Part shown: positions 17,467-25,833 of the stretch, piece by piece
Layout: the number at the start of each line of letters is the position of its first letter
How positions within the stretch are numbered: position 1 is the first letter of the stretch
Program-made: the position numbers and the translations under genes
Assembly: GCF_030246905.1 (NCBI RefSeq)
Contig: NZ_CP126741.1
Location: 3,170,985-3,234,984 of the forward strand
DNA: 64,000 nucleotides
From: Microbacterium sp. zg-Y818
GTDB taxonomy: Bacteria; Actinomycetota; Actinomycetes; Actinomycetales; Microbacteriaceae
Direction of reading: 5' to 3'
The notes under the pieces: generated by a model
What the model was told of the DNA's origin: nothing
The model's database searches: none
Seen by the model: the letters and a program-made list of their open reading frames with translations, nothing else

Positions 17467-18318
17467 ATGACCGCTCCTTCCGACCCCACCGACCCTGTCC
17501 GCGGCGCGACCGTGCTGATCACGGGCGGGGCCCGCGGCATGGGCGAGCTCTTCGCGCGGCGCGCCGTCGCCGGAGGAGCGCGCGCCGTCGCCCTCTGGGA
17601 CGTCGATGAAGAGGCGGCGAGCGCTCTGGCCGTGCGCCTGCGCACCTCGGGCGTCGACGTGCGCGCCTACCGCGTGGATGTCTCCCAGCAGGAAGAGATC
17701 GTCGCGGGCCTCGCCCGCACGCGCGAAGAGCTCGGCGAGCCCGACATCCTCGTGAACAATGCCGGCATCGTGCGCGCCGGGGTGTTCTGGGACAACGACC
17801 CCCACCGCGACATCGAGCTCACCATGCGGGTGAACACCCACGCGGCGATGTGGCTGACCCGCGAGGTGCTGCCGGCGATGATCGGCGACACCGGCCGCCC
17901 CAAGCGCATCCTCAACATCGCCTCGGCCGCGGGCACCCTCTCGAACCCCAACATGGCCGTATACGCGGCATCCAAGTGGGCGATGATCGGCTGGAGCGAC
18001 TCGGTGCGCCTCGAGCTGCGCGCGCGAGGCCACCGCCACATCGGCGTGACGACCTTTTGCCCCAGCTACATCTCCACCGGCATGTTCGCCGGCGCACGCG
18101 GCCCCCTGCTGACGCCGATCATGACACCGCAGCAGGCCACCCGCGCCGCGTGGCGCGGCATGGTGCGCGGCACCCCGATGGTGCTGCGCCCGTGGACGGT
18201 CAAGCTCGCCATGGCGCTGCGCGGCGTGCTTCCGACCCCCGTCTGGGACGTCGTGGCCGACAAGGTCTTCAAGGTGTACTCCTCGATGGACCACTTCACC
18301 GGCCGCACCGACTCGTAG
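17467..18318 (+). CDS. SDR-family oxidoreductase
   Basis: 283 residues. TGGARGMG at 19-26 binds the dinucleotide, VNNAGIV follows, and the active-site Tyr/Lys are in YAASK. The C-terminal region (PTPVWDVVADKVFKVYSSMDHF) is longer than in minimal SDRs and resembles the membrane-associated retinol/acyl SDR group. Reaction: NAD(P)-dependent oxidoreduction of an unidentified alcohol or ketone. Located downstream of another SDR and 22 bases before the GyrI-like gene on the same strand. Confidence 0.92.
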   Translation: MTAPSDPTDPVRGATVLITGGARGMGELFARRAVAGGARAVALWDVDEEAASALAVRLRTSGVDVRAYRVDVSQQEEIVAGLARTREELGEPDILVNNAGIVRAGVFWDNDPHRDIELTMRVNTHAAMWLTREVLPAMIGDTGRPKRILNIASAAGTLSNPNMAVYAASKWAMIGWSDSVRLELRARGHRHIGVTTFCPSYISTGMFAGARGPLLTPIMTPQQATRAAWRGMVRGTPMVLRPWTVKLAMALRGVLPTPVWDVVADKVFKVYSSMDHFTGRTDS

Positions 18319-18340
18319 CAGCACCCCTCCAGGAGCAGCC

Positions 18341-18955
18341 GTGAAAGCCGACCTGAAGAAGCAGATCGAGACCTACACCGCGCCTGCAGGCAGGTTCGAG
18401 GTGGTCACCGTGCCGCCGCTGCAGTACCTCATGCTCGACGGGCACGGCGATCCGAACACGTCTCAGGCCTACGCCGACGCGCTGGCGACGCTGTATCCCG
18501 CCGCCTACAAGCTCAAGTTCTTCAGCAAGTCCACCCTCGACATGGACTACGTCGTCATGCCGCTGGAGGCGCTGTGGTGGGCGCAGGACATGGCGACGTT
18601 CACGAGCGCCCGGGACAAATCCCAGTGGGACTGGACCGTGATGAACCTCGTGCCGCACTGGATCACCGACGATCACGTTGCGGACGTCATCGCGATGCTC
18701 GAGCAGAAGGGCGATGCTCCGGCACTGGACCGCCTGCGGCTCGAGACCCTCGACGAGGGCCTGGCGGTGCAGACCCTGCACGTCGGCTCGTACGACGACG
18801 AGGCCCCGGTGCTCGCGCGCCTGCACGAGGAGTACCTGCCGGCGAACGGCCTGGTGCGCACCGGGAAGCACCACGAGATCTACCTCAACGACCCGCGGCG
18901 CACCGAGGCGGCGGCACTGCGGACGATTCTGCGTCAGCCTGTCGCGCGGGTGTGA
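18341..18955 (+). CDS. GyrI-like domain protein
   Basis: 204 residues, GTG start preceded by AGGAGCAGCC. The pattern RFEVVTVPPLQYLMLDGHGDPN followed by ALATLYPAAYKLKF and later GSYDDEAPVLARLHEEYLP matches the GyrI-like small-molecule-binding domain (SOUL/GyrI superfamily) in its actinobacterial stand-alone form. The fold binds amphipathic compounds; some members hydrolyse cyclopropanoids. No DNA-binding domain is attached, so direct regulation is unlikely. Confidence 0.9.
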   Translation: MKADLKKQIETYTAPAGRFEVVTVPPLQYLMLDGHGDPNTSQAYADALATLYPAAYKLKFFSKSTLDMDYVVMPLEALWWAQDMATFTSARDKSQWDWTVMNLVPHWITDDHVADVIAMLEQKGDAPALDRLRLETLDEGLAVQTLHVGSYDDEAPVLARLHEEYLPANGLVRTGKHHEIYLNDPRRTEAAALRTILRQPVARV

Positions 18956-19011
18956 GCGGAGGAGGCACACGGCGCCGAGCGCAGTGAGCACCCGCAACGG
19001 GCCGGCGCCCG

Positions 19012-19977
19012 CTACAACGCCCCGTGCTCGAGCAGCCGCGCCAGGATCGAGCCGTCGGGGACCGCGGCGGGGTCGTACTTGTAGCTGAGCTTCTGCACGA
19101 TCGACAGGCGCGCCATGATGTCGGCGACGCCGGGGAACCAGGGCTCCATCATGCTCAGCTGCAGCAGGTGACTGGCGGTGCTCGAGAGGGAGGGCACCCG
19201 CGACCACTGCCCGCGAAATTCCGGGATCAGGGAGTGGAGCGTCTCGAAGATGCGGTGATAGAGGAAGTAATCCGGCACGTCGTCACGGGCCTCCCACCAC
19301 ATCTCGAGCGCGACGCGCTGCAGCGTGATCACGAGAGAGCCCGGCACGGCGGCGATGAACCAGTTGCCGATCTCGCGATGCGTCCAGCGGGGGTAGACGA
19401 CCCCAGCGTCGAGGTAGGCGAGGATCGCATCGTCCAGCGGGCCGGGGAGCCAGCAGGTGGCATCCACCCAGATCCCGCCGTACTTCTCCAGCAGCGCCAC
19501 CCGCACGTAGTCGGCGAACTGCGCCGGATGGTCCTCGGCCAGCACCGAGGTGACGCGATCAGGGATGGCGATGAGTTCGCGGATGCCGGTGGCGTCGAGC
19601 ACACGGGCATCGGGATGCACCTCGCGCACCCTGTCGATGCAGGCACGCACGAGCGCGGGCGCCTGATCGACGCCCGCGTCCCAGTAGCAGTAGACGGGCA
19701 TGTCGTCGGTGCCGACGCGTCCGCCGTCGCGGGCGGCCAGGCGCTTGCCGTGGGCCACGCGCCCTCGCCCTGCGGGAAGCCCTGCGGCGGCGCGCAGCTC
19801 CGGCACGCGCGGGGTGAAGAACTCCGTCACGATGCGCCCGCCCCGACGGGCGGCAGCGGGGTCCACGGCGTCTTTGAACCTCTCCATCCGCGAGAACTGC
19901 GATTCCAGACCTGCCAGAAACGCAGCCACGGGGGCCGCGACGGCCGACGCGGGGCGCGAGGCGCTCTCGTCGCTCAT
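19012..19977 (-). CDS. Glycosyltransferase with capsular-polysaccharide/sugar-binding DxD-type region
   Basis: 321 residues. The central stretch ADYVRVALLEKYGGIWVDAT is the hallmark of the Caps_synth / Gly_transf_sug nucleotide-sugar transferase group. The motif following YGGIW reads D-A-T rather than the usual D-x-D. CYWDAGVDQAPALVRAC near residue 100 is the first conserved strand. It likely transfers a sugar in surface-polysaccharide synthesis. No wzx/wzy genes flank it, so it is an isolated gene whose acceptor is unknown. Confidence 0.82.
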   Translation of the reverse strand: MSDESASRPASAVAAPVAAFLAGLESQFSRMERFKDAVDPAAARRGGRIVTEFFTPRVPELRAAAGLPAGRGRVAHGKRLAARDGGRVGTDDMPVYCYWDAGVDQAPALVRACIDRVREVHPDARVLDATGIRELIAIPDRVTSVLAEDHPAQFADYVRVALLEKYGGIWVDATCWLPGPLDDAILAYLDAGVVYPRWTHREIGNWFIAAVPGSLVITLQRVALEMWWEARDDVPDYFLYHRIFETLHSLIPEFRGQWSRVPSLSSTASHLLQLSMMEPWFPGVADIMARLSIVQKLSYKYDPAAVPDGSILARLLEHGAL

Positions 19978-20141
19978 CGGGCCGATCCGCTGTCGCGACC
20001 ACGGGCGCCTGGCATCATGGGCCCATCATGGCGCGCCGACCGTCCGGCAACCACCCCTCCCCGCGCTGTCGACCTCGAGCGATAGCCTCGGCGCTGAAAG
20101 CACCGGCGCCTCCAGGTCGGTGCGCACACGAGCGGAGACGC

Positions 20142-21113
20142 ATGCGGGTAGTCATCATCGGAGGCAGCGGCCACATCGGAAGCCATCTCGTGCCGCGTCT
20201 GGTCAGGGCAGGTCACGACGTGGTGAGCATCAGCCGCGGAACGCAGACGCCGTACGTCGACGTTCCCGAGTGGGACGACGTGCAGCGCGTCACCCTCGAT
20301 CGCGAGCGGGCCGACGCGGACGGCTCCCTCGGTGACGCGGTGCTGGCACACCGGCCAGACGCGGTCGTCGACATGGTGTGCTTCACTCCCGCGTCGGCGA
20401 CGGCGCTCGTGGATGCCCTGCGCGGCCGCGTCGCGCACCTGGTGCACTGCGGGTCCATCTGGCGCTACGGGCCGTCGCGCAAGGTGCCCATCCGCGAGGA
20501 GGAGGGGAGCCCCGCCGAGGGCGAGTACGGCATCGGCAAGGCGGCCATCGCGCGGCTCCTGCAGCAGGAGACCGCGGCGGGCGGCCTCGTGACCACCTCG
20601 GTCGACCCTGGACACATCGTCGGGCCCGGGTGGAAGCCGATCGGCGCGCTGGGCAACCTCGACCCCGACGTGTGGCATCGCCTCTCCGCCGGCGCGCCTC
20701 TCGCCGTCCCCGACGGCGGCACCCAGCTGATGCACCACGTACACGCCGACGACGTCGCCCAGGTGTTCGAGCGCGCGCTGGAGCGACGGGATGCCGCAGC
20801 CGGCGAGGCCTTCTCCGCGGTCGCCCCGTCGGCCCTGAGCGCCCGCGGGCTCGCGCAGATCGCGGCAGGCTGGTTCGGAAAGGAGGCGTCGCTTCGCCCG
20901 GTCAGCTGGGAGGAGTTCCGCGCACTGACCCCGGCCGACCACGCCGACGCGAGCTGGGAGCATCTGCACCGCAACCATTGCTTCAGCATCGACAAAGCGC
21001 GGCGAGTCCTCGGTTATGAGCCGCGCTACGAACCGGAGGAGGCGGTTCTCGAGTCGGTTCGTCGACTCATCAGCGACGGCGACCTCGCGGTCGCGACACC
21101 GCTTCAGGTCTGA
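20142..21113 (+). CDS. NAD-dependent epimerase/dehydratase (atypical extended SDR)
   Basis: 323 residues from ATG 20142. The nucleotide motif is IIGGSGHIGSHL at the N-terminus. The usual Tyr-x-x-x-Lys appears as YGIGKAAI, and a downstream VDPGHIVGPGW matches nucleotide-sugar epimerases. The frame is open for another 38 codons upstream but without Rossmann sequence, so the ATG shown is preferred. Possible role: sugar-nucleotide or isoflavone-reductase-like chemistry. Divergent from the glycosyltransferase gene, which makes a sugar connection attractive but unproven. Confidence 0.88.
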   Translation: MRVVIIGGSGHIGSHLVPRLVRAGHDVVSISRGTQTPYVDVPEWDDVQRVTLDRERADADGSLGDAVLAHRPDAVVDMVCFTPASATALVDALRGRVAHLVHCGSIWRYGPSRKVPIREEEGSPAEGEYGIGKAAIARLLQQETAAGGLVTTSVDPGHIVGPGWKPIGALGNLDPDVWHRLSAGAPLAVPDGGTQLMHHVHADDVAQVFERALERRDAAAGEAFSAVAPSALSARGLAQIAAGWFGKEASLRPVSWEEFRALTPADHADASWEHLHRNHCFSIDKARRVLGYEPRYEPEEAVLESVRRLISDGDLAVATPLQV

Positions 21114-21150
21114 ATTCCGCAGCACGGCGCCGTAATCTGGTCCAGTGCTT

Positions 21151-22866
21151 ATGAACGAAACCCGGGCCTGGAACCGCTTCTACGCGGAAGGGACGCCCGT
21201 CGACATCGAGCTGCCGACGGGCTCGCTCGTCGACCTGCTCGACGAGCGGACCGCGCAGTACGCCGACCGCCCTGCCGTGACCTTCTTCGGCGCCTCGCAG
21301 ACCTACCGCGAACTCGCCGACCGCGTCTCCCGCGTGGCGGGCGGCCTGGCCGCGCTCGGCGTCAAGCCCGGCGACCGGGTCGCGCTCGTGCTGCCCAACG
21401 CGCCACAGCACCTCGCCGCGTTCTACGCCGTGCTGCGCCTGGGCGCGATCGTCGTGGAGCACAACCCGCTCTACACCCGCGACGAGATCGAGGTGCAGTT
21501 CCGCGATCACGGGGCGACCGTCGTCATCACCTGGGACAAGATGGCCCCGGTGATCCAGTCGCTGCCCGCCGATCTCGGCATCCGCACGATCGTCTCGGTC
21601 GACATCACCCGCGCGATGCCGCTGACGACCCGCCTTGCGCTGCGCCTGCCGATCGCGAAGGCGAAGGCCTCGCGCAACAAGCTCACCGCCCCCGCGCCGG
21701 GCACCATCCCGTTCTCGCAGCTCGAGAAGTCCGCTCCGCTGCCGGCATCCACCCCCCGCCCGTCGGTCACCGACGTCGCGTGCCTGCAGTACACCTCGGG
21801 CACGACCGGCACCCCCAAGGGCGCGATCATCACGCACGGCAACCTGTGGGCCAACGCCCGCCAGGGTGCGGCCTGGATGCCGCGCTTCACGCACGGTGAG
21901 GGCAGCATCTACGGCCTGCTGCCGATGTTCCACTCGTTCGGCGTGCTGCTGTCGGTGATCTATGCCGTCGAGACGGGCTCGAACGCGGTGCTGTTCCCCA
22001 CCTTCGACCCCGAGCTGGTGTCGCAGGCGGCGAAGAAGTACCCGCCGACGTTCATCCCTGCCGTGCCGCCGATGTTCGACCGGCTCGCCCGCGTCGCCCG
22101 CGAGGGCAAGCTCGACCTCTCGGGCGTCGTCTACGCCATCTCCGGTGCGATGACCCTCACCCCCGCGATCGTGAAGCGCTGGGAGGAGCAGGCGGGCTCC
22201 ATGCTCAACGAAGGCTACGGCCTCACCGAGACGAGCCCCGTGGCCCTTGCGAACCCGTTCAACTCCTCGCGCAAGATCGGCGCCATCGGCATCCCGTTCC
22301 CCTCCACCGACATCCGCGTCGTCGACCCCAACGAGCCCACGCGCGAGGTCGAGCAGGGCGAGGTCGGCGAGTTGCTGATCAAGGGCCCGCAGGTCTTCCA
22401 CGGCTACTGGAACCGCCCGGAGGAGACCGCGCAGGCGCTGCTCGAGGGCGGCTGGCTGCGCACCGGCGACCTCGTCGTCCAGGACGAGGACGGCTTCGTC
22501 ACGGTCGTGGACCGCAAGAAGGAGATCATCATCACCGGCGGCTTCAACGTCGCCCCGAGTGAGGTCGAGAAGGTCCTCAACGCCCTGCCGGGTGTGGCGG
22601 GCTCGGCTGTGGTCGGCATCCCCCGCGGCGGCGGCGCCGAGGTCGTGACGGCGGTCGTGGTGCCCGAGCCGGGTGCGACGTTCGACGAGGATGCCGCGCG
22701 CGCGGCGGCCCGCGAACAGCTCGCCGAGTACAAGCGCCCGAGCGCCTACCGCGTGTGGGAGGAGCTTCCCACCTCGCTCATCGGCAAGGTGCTTCGCCGG
22801 CGCGTGCGCGACACGCTCATCGCCGACCGCAACGCGGTGCGGGCCACCCCGGTCGACGAGGACTGA
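21151..22866 (+). CDS. Long-chain fatty acid-CoA ligase (AMP-forming)
   Basis: 571 residues from ATG 21151 (a GTG two codons upstream is the alternative). The P-loop YTSGTTGTPKGAIITHGN, the GYGLTETSPV core and the hinge DRKKEIIITGGFNVAPSEVE are complete, so it is an active ANL-superfamily acyl-CoA synthetase. It activates fatty acids through an acyl-AMP. It stands alone between an epimerase and a repeat-rich intergenic region. Chain-length specificity is not readable from sequence. Confidence 0.93.
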   Translation: MNETRAWNRFYAEGTPVDIELPTGSLVDLLDERTAQYADRPAVTFFGASQTYRELADRVSRVAGGLAALGVKPGDRVALVLPNAPQHLAAFYAVLRLGAIVVEHNPLYTRDEIEVQFRDHGATVVITWDKMAPVIQSLPADLGIRTIVSVDITRAMPLTTRLALRLPIAKAKASRNKLTAPAPGTIPFSQLEKSAPLPASTPRPSVTDVACLQYTSGTTGTPKGAIITHGNLWANARQGAAWMPRFTHGEGSIYGLLPMFHSFGVLLSVIYAVETGSNAVLFPTFDPELVSQAAKKYPPTFIPAVPPMFDRLARVAREGKLDLSGVVYAISGAMTLTPAIVKRWEEQAGSMLNEGYGLTETSPVALANPFNSSRKIGAIGIPFPSTDIRVVDPNEPTREVEQGEVGELLIKGPQVFHGYWNRPEETAQALLEGGWLRTGDLVVQDEDGFVTVVDRKKEIIITGGFNVAPSEVEKVLNALPGVAGSAVVGIPRGGGAEVVTAVVVPEPGATFDEDAARAAAREQLAEYKRPSAYRVWEELPTSLIGKVLRRRVRDTLIADRNAVRATPVDED

Positions 22867-22941
22867 CCGCCCTCCGCCATCTCACCCGGTCCGCGGGGGT
22901 TCGATGCCCCTCGGGCCCCGGTGGTCGCCGCGGCGCCCGTC

Positions 22942-23003
22942 CCCCTCTCCCCGGATGTCGCCCGCCCCTCTCCCCGGATGTCGCCCGCCCCTCTCCCCGG
23001 ATG
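22942..23003. repeat. 23-bp tandem repeat, 2.7 copies
   Basis: Units cccctctccccggatgtcgc(ccg) at 22942-22964 and 22965-22987 are identical; a third copy at 22988-23003 keeps 16 bases before diverging into the hairpin that follows. No spacers are present. It lies 75 bases after the acyl-CoA ligase stop. Confidence 0.85.
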
Positions 23004-23072
23004 CGGAGATCTGCCGGAATGCGGATGCCAGCGCGGGAAACGTCCGCATCCGGGCGGATCTCCGCATTCCGG
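22997..23072. repeat. Near-perfect 30-bp inverted repeat (hairpin)
   Basis: The arm at 22997-23029 pairs with 23041-23072 with only a few mismatches or bulges. Both arms contain atgcggagatc / gatctccgcat. The loop is about 12 bases. No T-run follows, so an intrinsic terminator is not proven. It sits between the convergent ligase and DUF2255 genes and could terminate both transcripts. The rest of 22867-23140 holds no gene. Confidence 0.75.
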
Positions 23073-23140
23073 CGCACCCCGGACCAGCCCGGTAGCCCCG
23101 CCTCACCCGGATCCGGCCCGGCAGACCCGCCGCCGCGCGC

Positions 23141-23521
23141 TCAGCGCGGGTCGATGCGCAGCGTCGTCTCGTGGGATGCCGTTCCCGTGACGGTGCCGAC
23201 GATCTGCGGCCCGTAGCGGTCGTACTTGGCGTGGTAGGCGGCATCCACCGCCTCCTGCGTCGCCGTGTCGGCGGCGTCAATCGCGGTGAACGTCACCGCA
23301 CGGTCCGCGCCGCCGGCGCGCACGCGTCCCACCCCGGCGTGCCGGGCACGCCGGTACCAAGGGTTGTCGGGGCCGTACGCCGACCGGATGTAGAGAGCGT
23401 CGCCTGAGCGCACCGTCCAGATGGTGACGAAGGGGCGATCGGTGCCGTCGCGGCGGGTCGAGGAGACCTGCAACTCCTCGGCGCCGCCGATCCGGGCGAG
23501 GTCATCGGCATCCCAGCTCAT
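23141..23521 (-). CDS. DUF2255 family protein
   Basis: 126 residues, ATG 23521 preceded by GGAGGGGGAG. The pattern MSWDADDLARIGGAEELQVSS, TIWTVRSGDALYIRSAYG and NPWYRRARHAGVGRV matches DUF2255, a split-barrel flavin-binding-like family related to F420/FMN nitroreductases. Function unknown. It is divergent from the TfoX-like gene and convergent with the acyl-CoA ligase. Confidence 0.87.
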   Translation of the reverse strand: MSWDADDLARIGGAEELQVSSTRRDGTDRPFVTIWTVRSGDALYIRSAYGPDNPWYRRARHAGVGRVRAGGADRAVTFTAIDAADTATQEAVDAAYHAKYDRYGPQIVGTVTGTASHETTLRIDPR

Positions 23522-23672
23522 CGGCTCCCCCTCCGCCTGCCCCGGCGCCGGAGGCCGGGCGGCTGGCTCCGACGGTACGGCGCCGCGGACGGCCGCACCA
23601 GGGTCCCCCTCGACGGCGGCGGCCCTGCGCTCTACGCTGACCGGCATCCGGACGACGCTGCGAGGTGATGAC

Positions 23673-24011
23673 ATGACCGTGATGGTGGATGCGGCGCGGC
23701 GCGATCTGCTCGACCGCGTGCTGCGGCGACTGCCGGCGGGGTTGGTGCGCGAAGTGCCGATGTTCGGCACGATCGCCGTCATGTTCGACGGATCGATGCT
23801 CGTCGCGGCCCGCAAGGACCTGGGGCTGCTCGTGCACGTCAGCGCCGACGAAGACGCCGATCTCGTGACGCGGCCCGAGGCCGTGCGCGCCGAGATGGGC
23901 CCCGGGCGTTCCATGGGCCCGGGGTGGATCCACATCCACCCCGATGCGGCGCAGGACGAGGGGACGCTGGACTTCTGGGTCGCACAGGCGCTGCGGCGTC
24001 AGGCCGGCTGA
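23673..24011 (+). CDS. TfoX N-terminal domain protein
   Basis: 112 residues. REVPMFGTIAVMFDGSMLVAARKDLGLLVHV followed by MGPGWIHIHPD is the TfoX/Sxy N-terminal pattern in its short stand-alone actinobacterial version. In Gammaproteobacteria the full-length protein activates competence; the isolated domain has no established role here. An AGGTGATG sequence precedes the ATG. It is followed 25 bases later by the DMT transporter gene. Confidence 0.87.
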   Translation: MTVMVDAARRDLLDRVLRRLPAGLVREVPMFGTIAVMFDGSMLVAARKDLGLLVHVSADEDADLVTRPEAVRAEMGPGRSMGPGWIHIHPDAAQDEGTLDFWVAQALRRQAG

Positions 24012-24036
24012 TCCGCCGCGTCGCAGGCTGGATGCC

Positions 24037-24882
24037 GTGAACCCGGGGATCCTGCTGGCGCTGCTGTCGGCCGTCGCATACGGAACATCGGACTTCATCG
24101 GCGGCGTCGGGGCGCGTCGGTCCTCGCCCTTGCAGATCCTGCTCATCGGGCAGATCGCGGGGACACTCGCCGTGCTGACGGCGGCACTGATGCTCGGGGG
24201 CACGCCGACGACGACCGACGTCGCGTGGGGCGTGGCCGCGGGCGTCGGGTCCGCGGCCGGTGGACTGTTCCTGTACCGGGGACTGGCACGCGGTCGCATG
24301 GGTCTGGTCGCGCCCCTGTCGGCCGTCGGGGCGGCGGCGCTGCCGGTGCTCGTGGGGGTGGTGCTCGGCGAGCGTCCCGGCCTGCTGGTCTGGGCCGGCA
24401 TCGTCATCGCCCTCCCGGGCATCTGGCTGGTTTCGCGCGAGGCCGGGCCCTCACGCCCGCAGCGATCGTGGGGCGCACTCACGGACGGCGCGCTGGCGGG
24501 AGTCGGCTTCGGCCTGCTGTTCATCTGCCTGGCGCAGATCGGTCCCGACGCCGGCCTGATGCCGCTCGCCGCCAACCAGGCCACCGGGGCGTTGCTGGCC
24601 GGCATCGTCGCGGTGGCCGCGCGACCGCGACCGCGCTGGCGCGGCCACCGCGCTGCGATCGGCTGGGGCGCCGCAGCGGGGCTGACCGGCGCGGTGGGCA
24701 CCCTCGCCTTCCTGCTGTCCAGCGGCCAGACCACCCTCGCCGTGGCCGCCGTGCTCAGCTCGCTCTACCCCGCCGTCACCGTCCTGCTGGCGGCCGGCGT
24801 GCTGCGGGAGAGGCTCAGCGGGCCGCAGGGTGCCGGCATCGGCATCTGCACACTCGCCATCGTCGCGCTCTCGCTCGGCTGA
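24037..24882 (+). CDS. DMT/EamA-family transporter
   Basis: 281 residues, GTG start at 24037. Ten hydrophobic segments arranged as two EamA repeats (about 1-135 and 140-281); LSAVAYGTSDFIGG opens repeat one and AAVLSSLYPAVTVLLAAGVL closes repeat two, the classical drug/metabolite-transporter signature. It probably exports a metabolite or amino acid. It lies immediately downstream of the TfoX-domain gene. Confidence 0.92.
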   Translation: MNPGILLALLSAVAYGTSDFIGGVGARRSSPLQILLIGQIAGTLAVLTAALMLGGTPTTTDVAWGVAAGVGSAAGGLFLYRGLARGRMGLVAPLSAVGAAALPVLVGVVLGERPGLLVWAGIVIALPGIWLVSREAGPSRPQRSWGALTDGALAGVGFGLLFICLAQIGPDAGLMPLAANQATGALLAGIVAVAARPRPRWRGHRAAIGWGAAAGLTGAVGTLAFLLSSGQTTLAVAAVLSSLYPAVTVLLAAGVLRERLSGPQGAGIGICTLAIVALSLG

Positions 24883-24910
24883 GGACCCCGATCACCTGAA
24901 GGAGCTGTCG

Positions 24911-24973
24911 ATGGCCATCATGACGACGCTGGGCGCGAGTCGCCCGCACGCCCCGGGGCGGCGATCATGCTGA
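24911..24973 (+). CDS. 20-codon upstream ORF overlapping the MBL-hydrolase start
   Basis: Reads MAIMTTLGASRPHAPGRRSC and stops in the sequence ATGCTGA, so its stop lies two codons inside the next gene. It has a strong Shine-Dalgarno (GAAGGAG, 7 bases before ATG), better than that of the next gene. It could be a leader peptide giving translational coupling, or simply a misplaced ribosome site. There is no homology to judge by. Confidence 0.35.
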   Translation: MAIMTTLGASRPHAPGRRSC

Positions 24974-25791
24974 CCCCCATCGCCGACGGGGTGTTCGTGC
25001 ATCAGAGCGATCTGCTGCGCAACAACACCGTGGTCGTGAGCGGGGATGCCGGTGCGCTGCTGGTCGATCCCGGCATCACCGACGCCGAGATGAGCTGTCT
25101 GGCCGACGACCTGCGGGCGCTCGGGATGCCGGTCGTCGCGGGCTTCGCGACGCACCCCGACTGGGACCATGCGCTGTGGCATCCGGCGCTCGGGGACGCC
25201 CCGCGCTACGGCACCGCCGAGGCCACGGCATTCCTGCGCGACCTGCGGACGCAGCCGGACTGGCAGCAGCGCTTCGCCGATGCCCTACCCCCCGAGATCG
25301 TCACGGACGTGCCGATCGACCTGTTCGGCCTCATCGAAGCGCTGCCGGACGGCGCGTCGCACCTGCCGTGGAAGGGCCCGGCGATCCGCGTGCTCGCGCA
25401 TCCCGCCCATGCGACCGGGCACGCCGCGCTTGTGGTGGAGGGATGCCGCGTGCTCATCGCCGGGGACATGCTCTCGGACGTCTTCGTGCCCATGCCCGAC
25501 CTCGAGGGCGTCGACGATCCACTGGGCGACTACCTCGCCGGACTGGACGCGCTGGCGGCCGTCGCCGACCGAGTGGACGCGTTCGTACCCGGACACGGCT
25601 CGGTCGGCGATGCCGCGCAGCTGCGGCGGCTGCTGGAGCTGGACCGCCGCTACATCCACACGTTGCGCGACGGCGGGCCGTTCGACGACCCCCGAATCGA
25701 TGCGCCGGAGCCCGGCTGGGAGTGGGTGGGCGACCTGCATGCCGGGCAGGTGGAGAGCGCCGCGCGGCGGGGCGGGGACAGCGCGCGGTGA
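24967..25791 (+). CDS. MBL-fold metallo-hydrolase
   Basis: 274 residues. Metal motif THPDWDH at 62-68: this is H-x-D-x-D-H, with Asp in place of the second His of the normal HxHxDH. Further ligands are the His in HATGHAALVVEG, Asp in IAGDMLSD and His in VPGHGSVGD. The fold and most ligands are intact, so a di- or mono-metal hydrolase is likely. Substrate unknown. The start overlaps the end of a 20-codon upstream reading frame. Confidence 0.9.
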   Translation: MLTPIADGVFVHQSDLLRNNTVVVSGDAGALLVDPGITDAEMSCLADDLRALGMPVVAGFATHPDWDHALWHPALGDAPRYGTAEATAFLRDLRTQPDWQQRFADALPPEIVTDVPIDLFGLIEALPDGASHLPWKGPAIRVLAHPAHATGHAALVVEGCRVLIAGDMLSDVFVPMPDLEGVDDPLGDYLAGLDALAAVADRVDAFVPGHGSVGDAAQLRRLLELDRRYIHTLRDGGPFDDPRIDAPEPGWEWVGDLHAGQVESAARRGGDSAR

Positions 25792-25833
25792 GGCGGCGAG
25801 CGCCAGGCCCCTCGCGCGTCGCACCCGACGGCG

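Noticed and set aside
22942..23003. Tandem repeat considered as a CRISPR remnant
   Set aside because: Units are directly adjacent with no spacers and no cas genes nearby.
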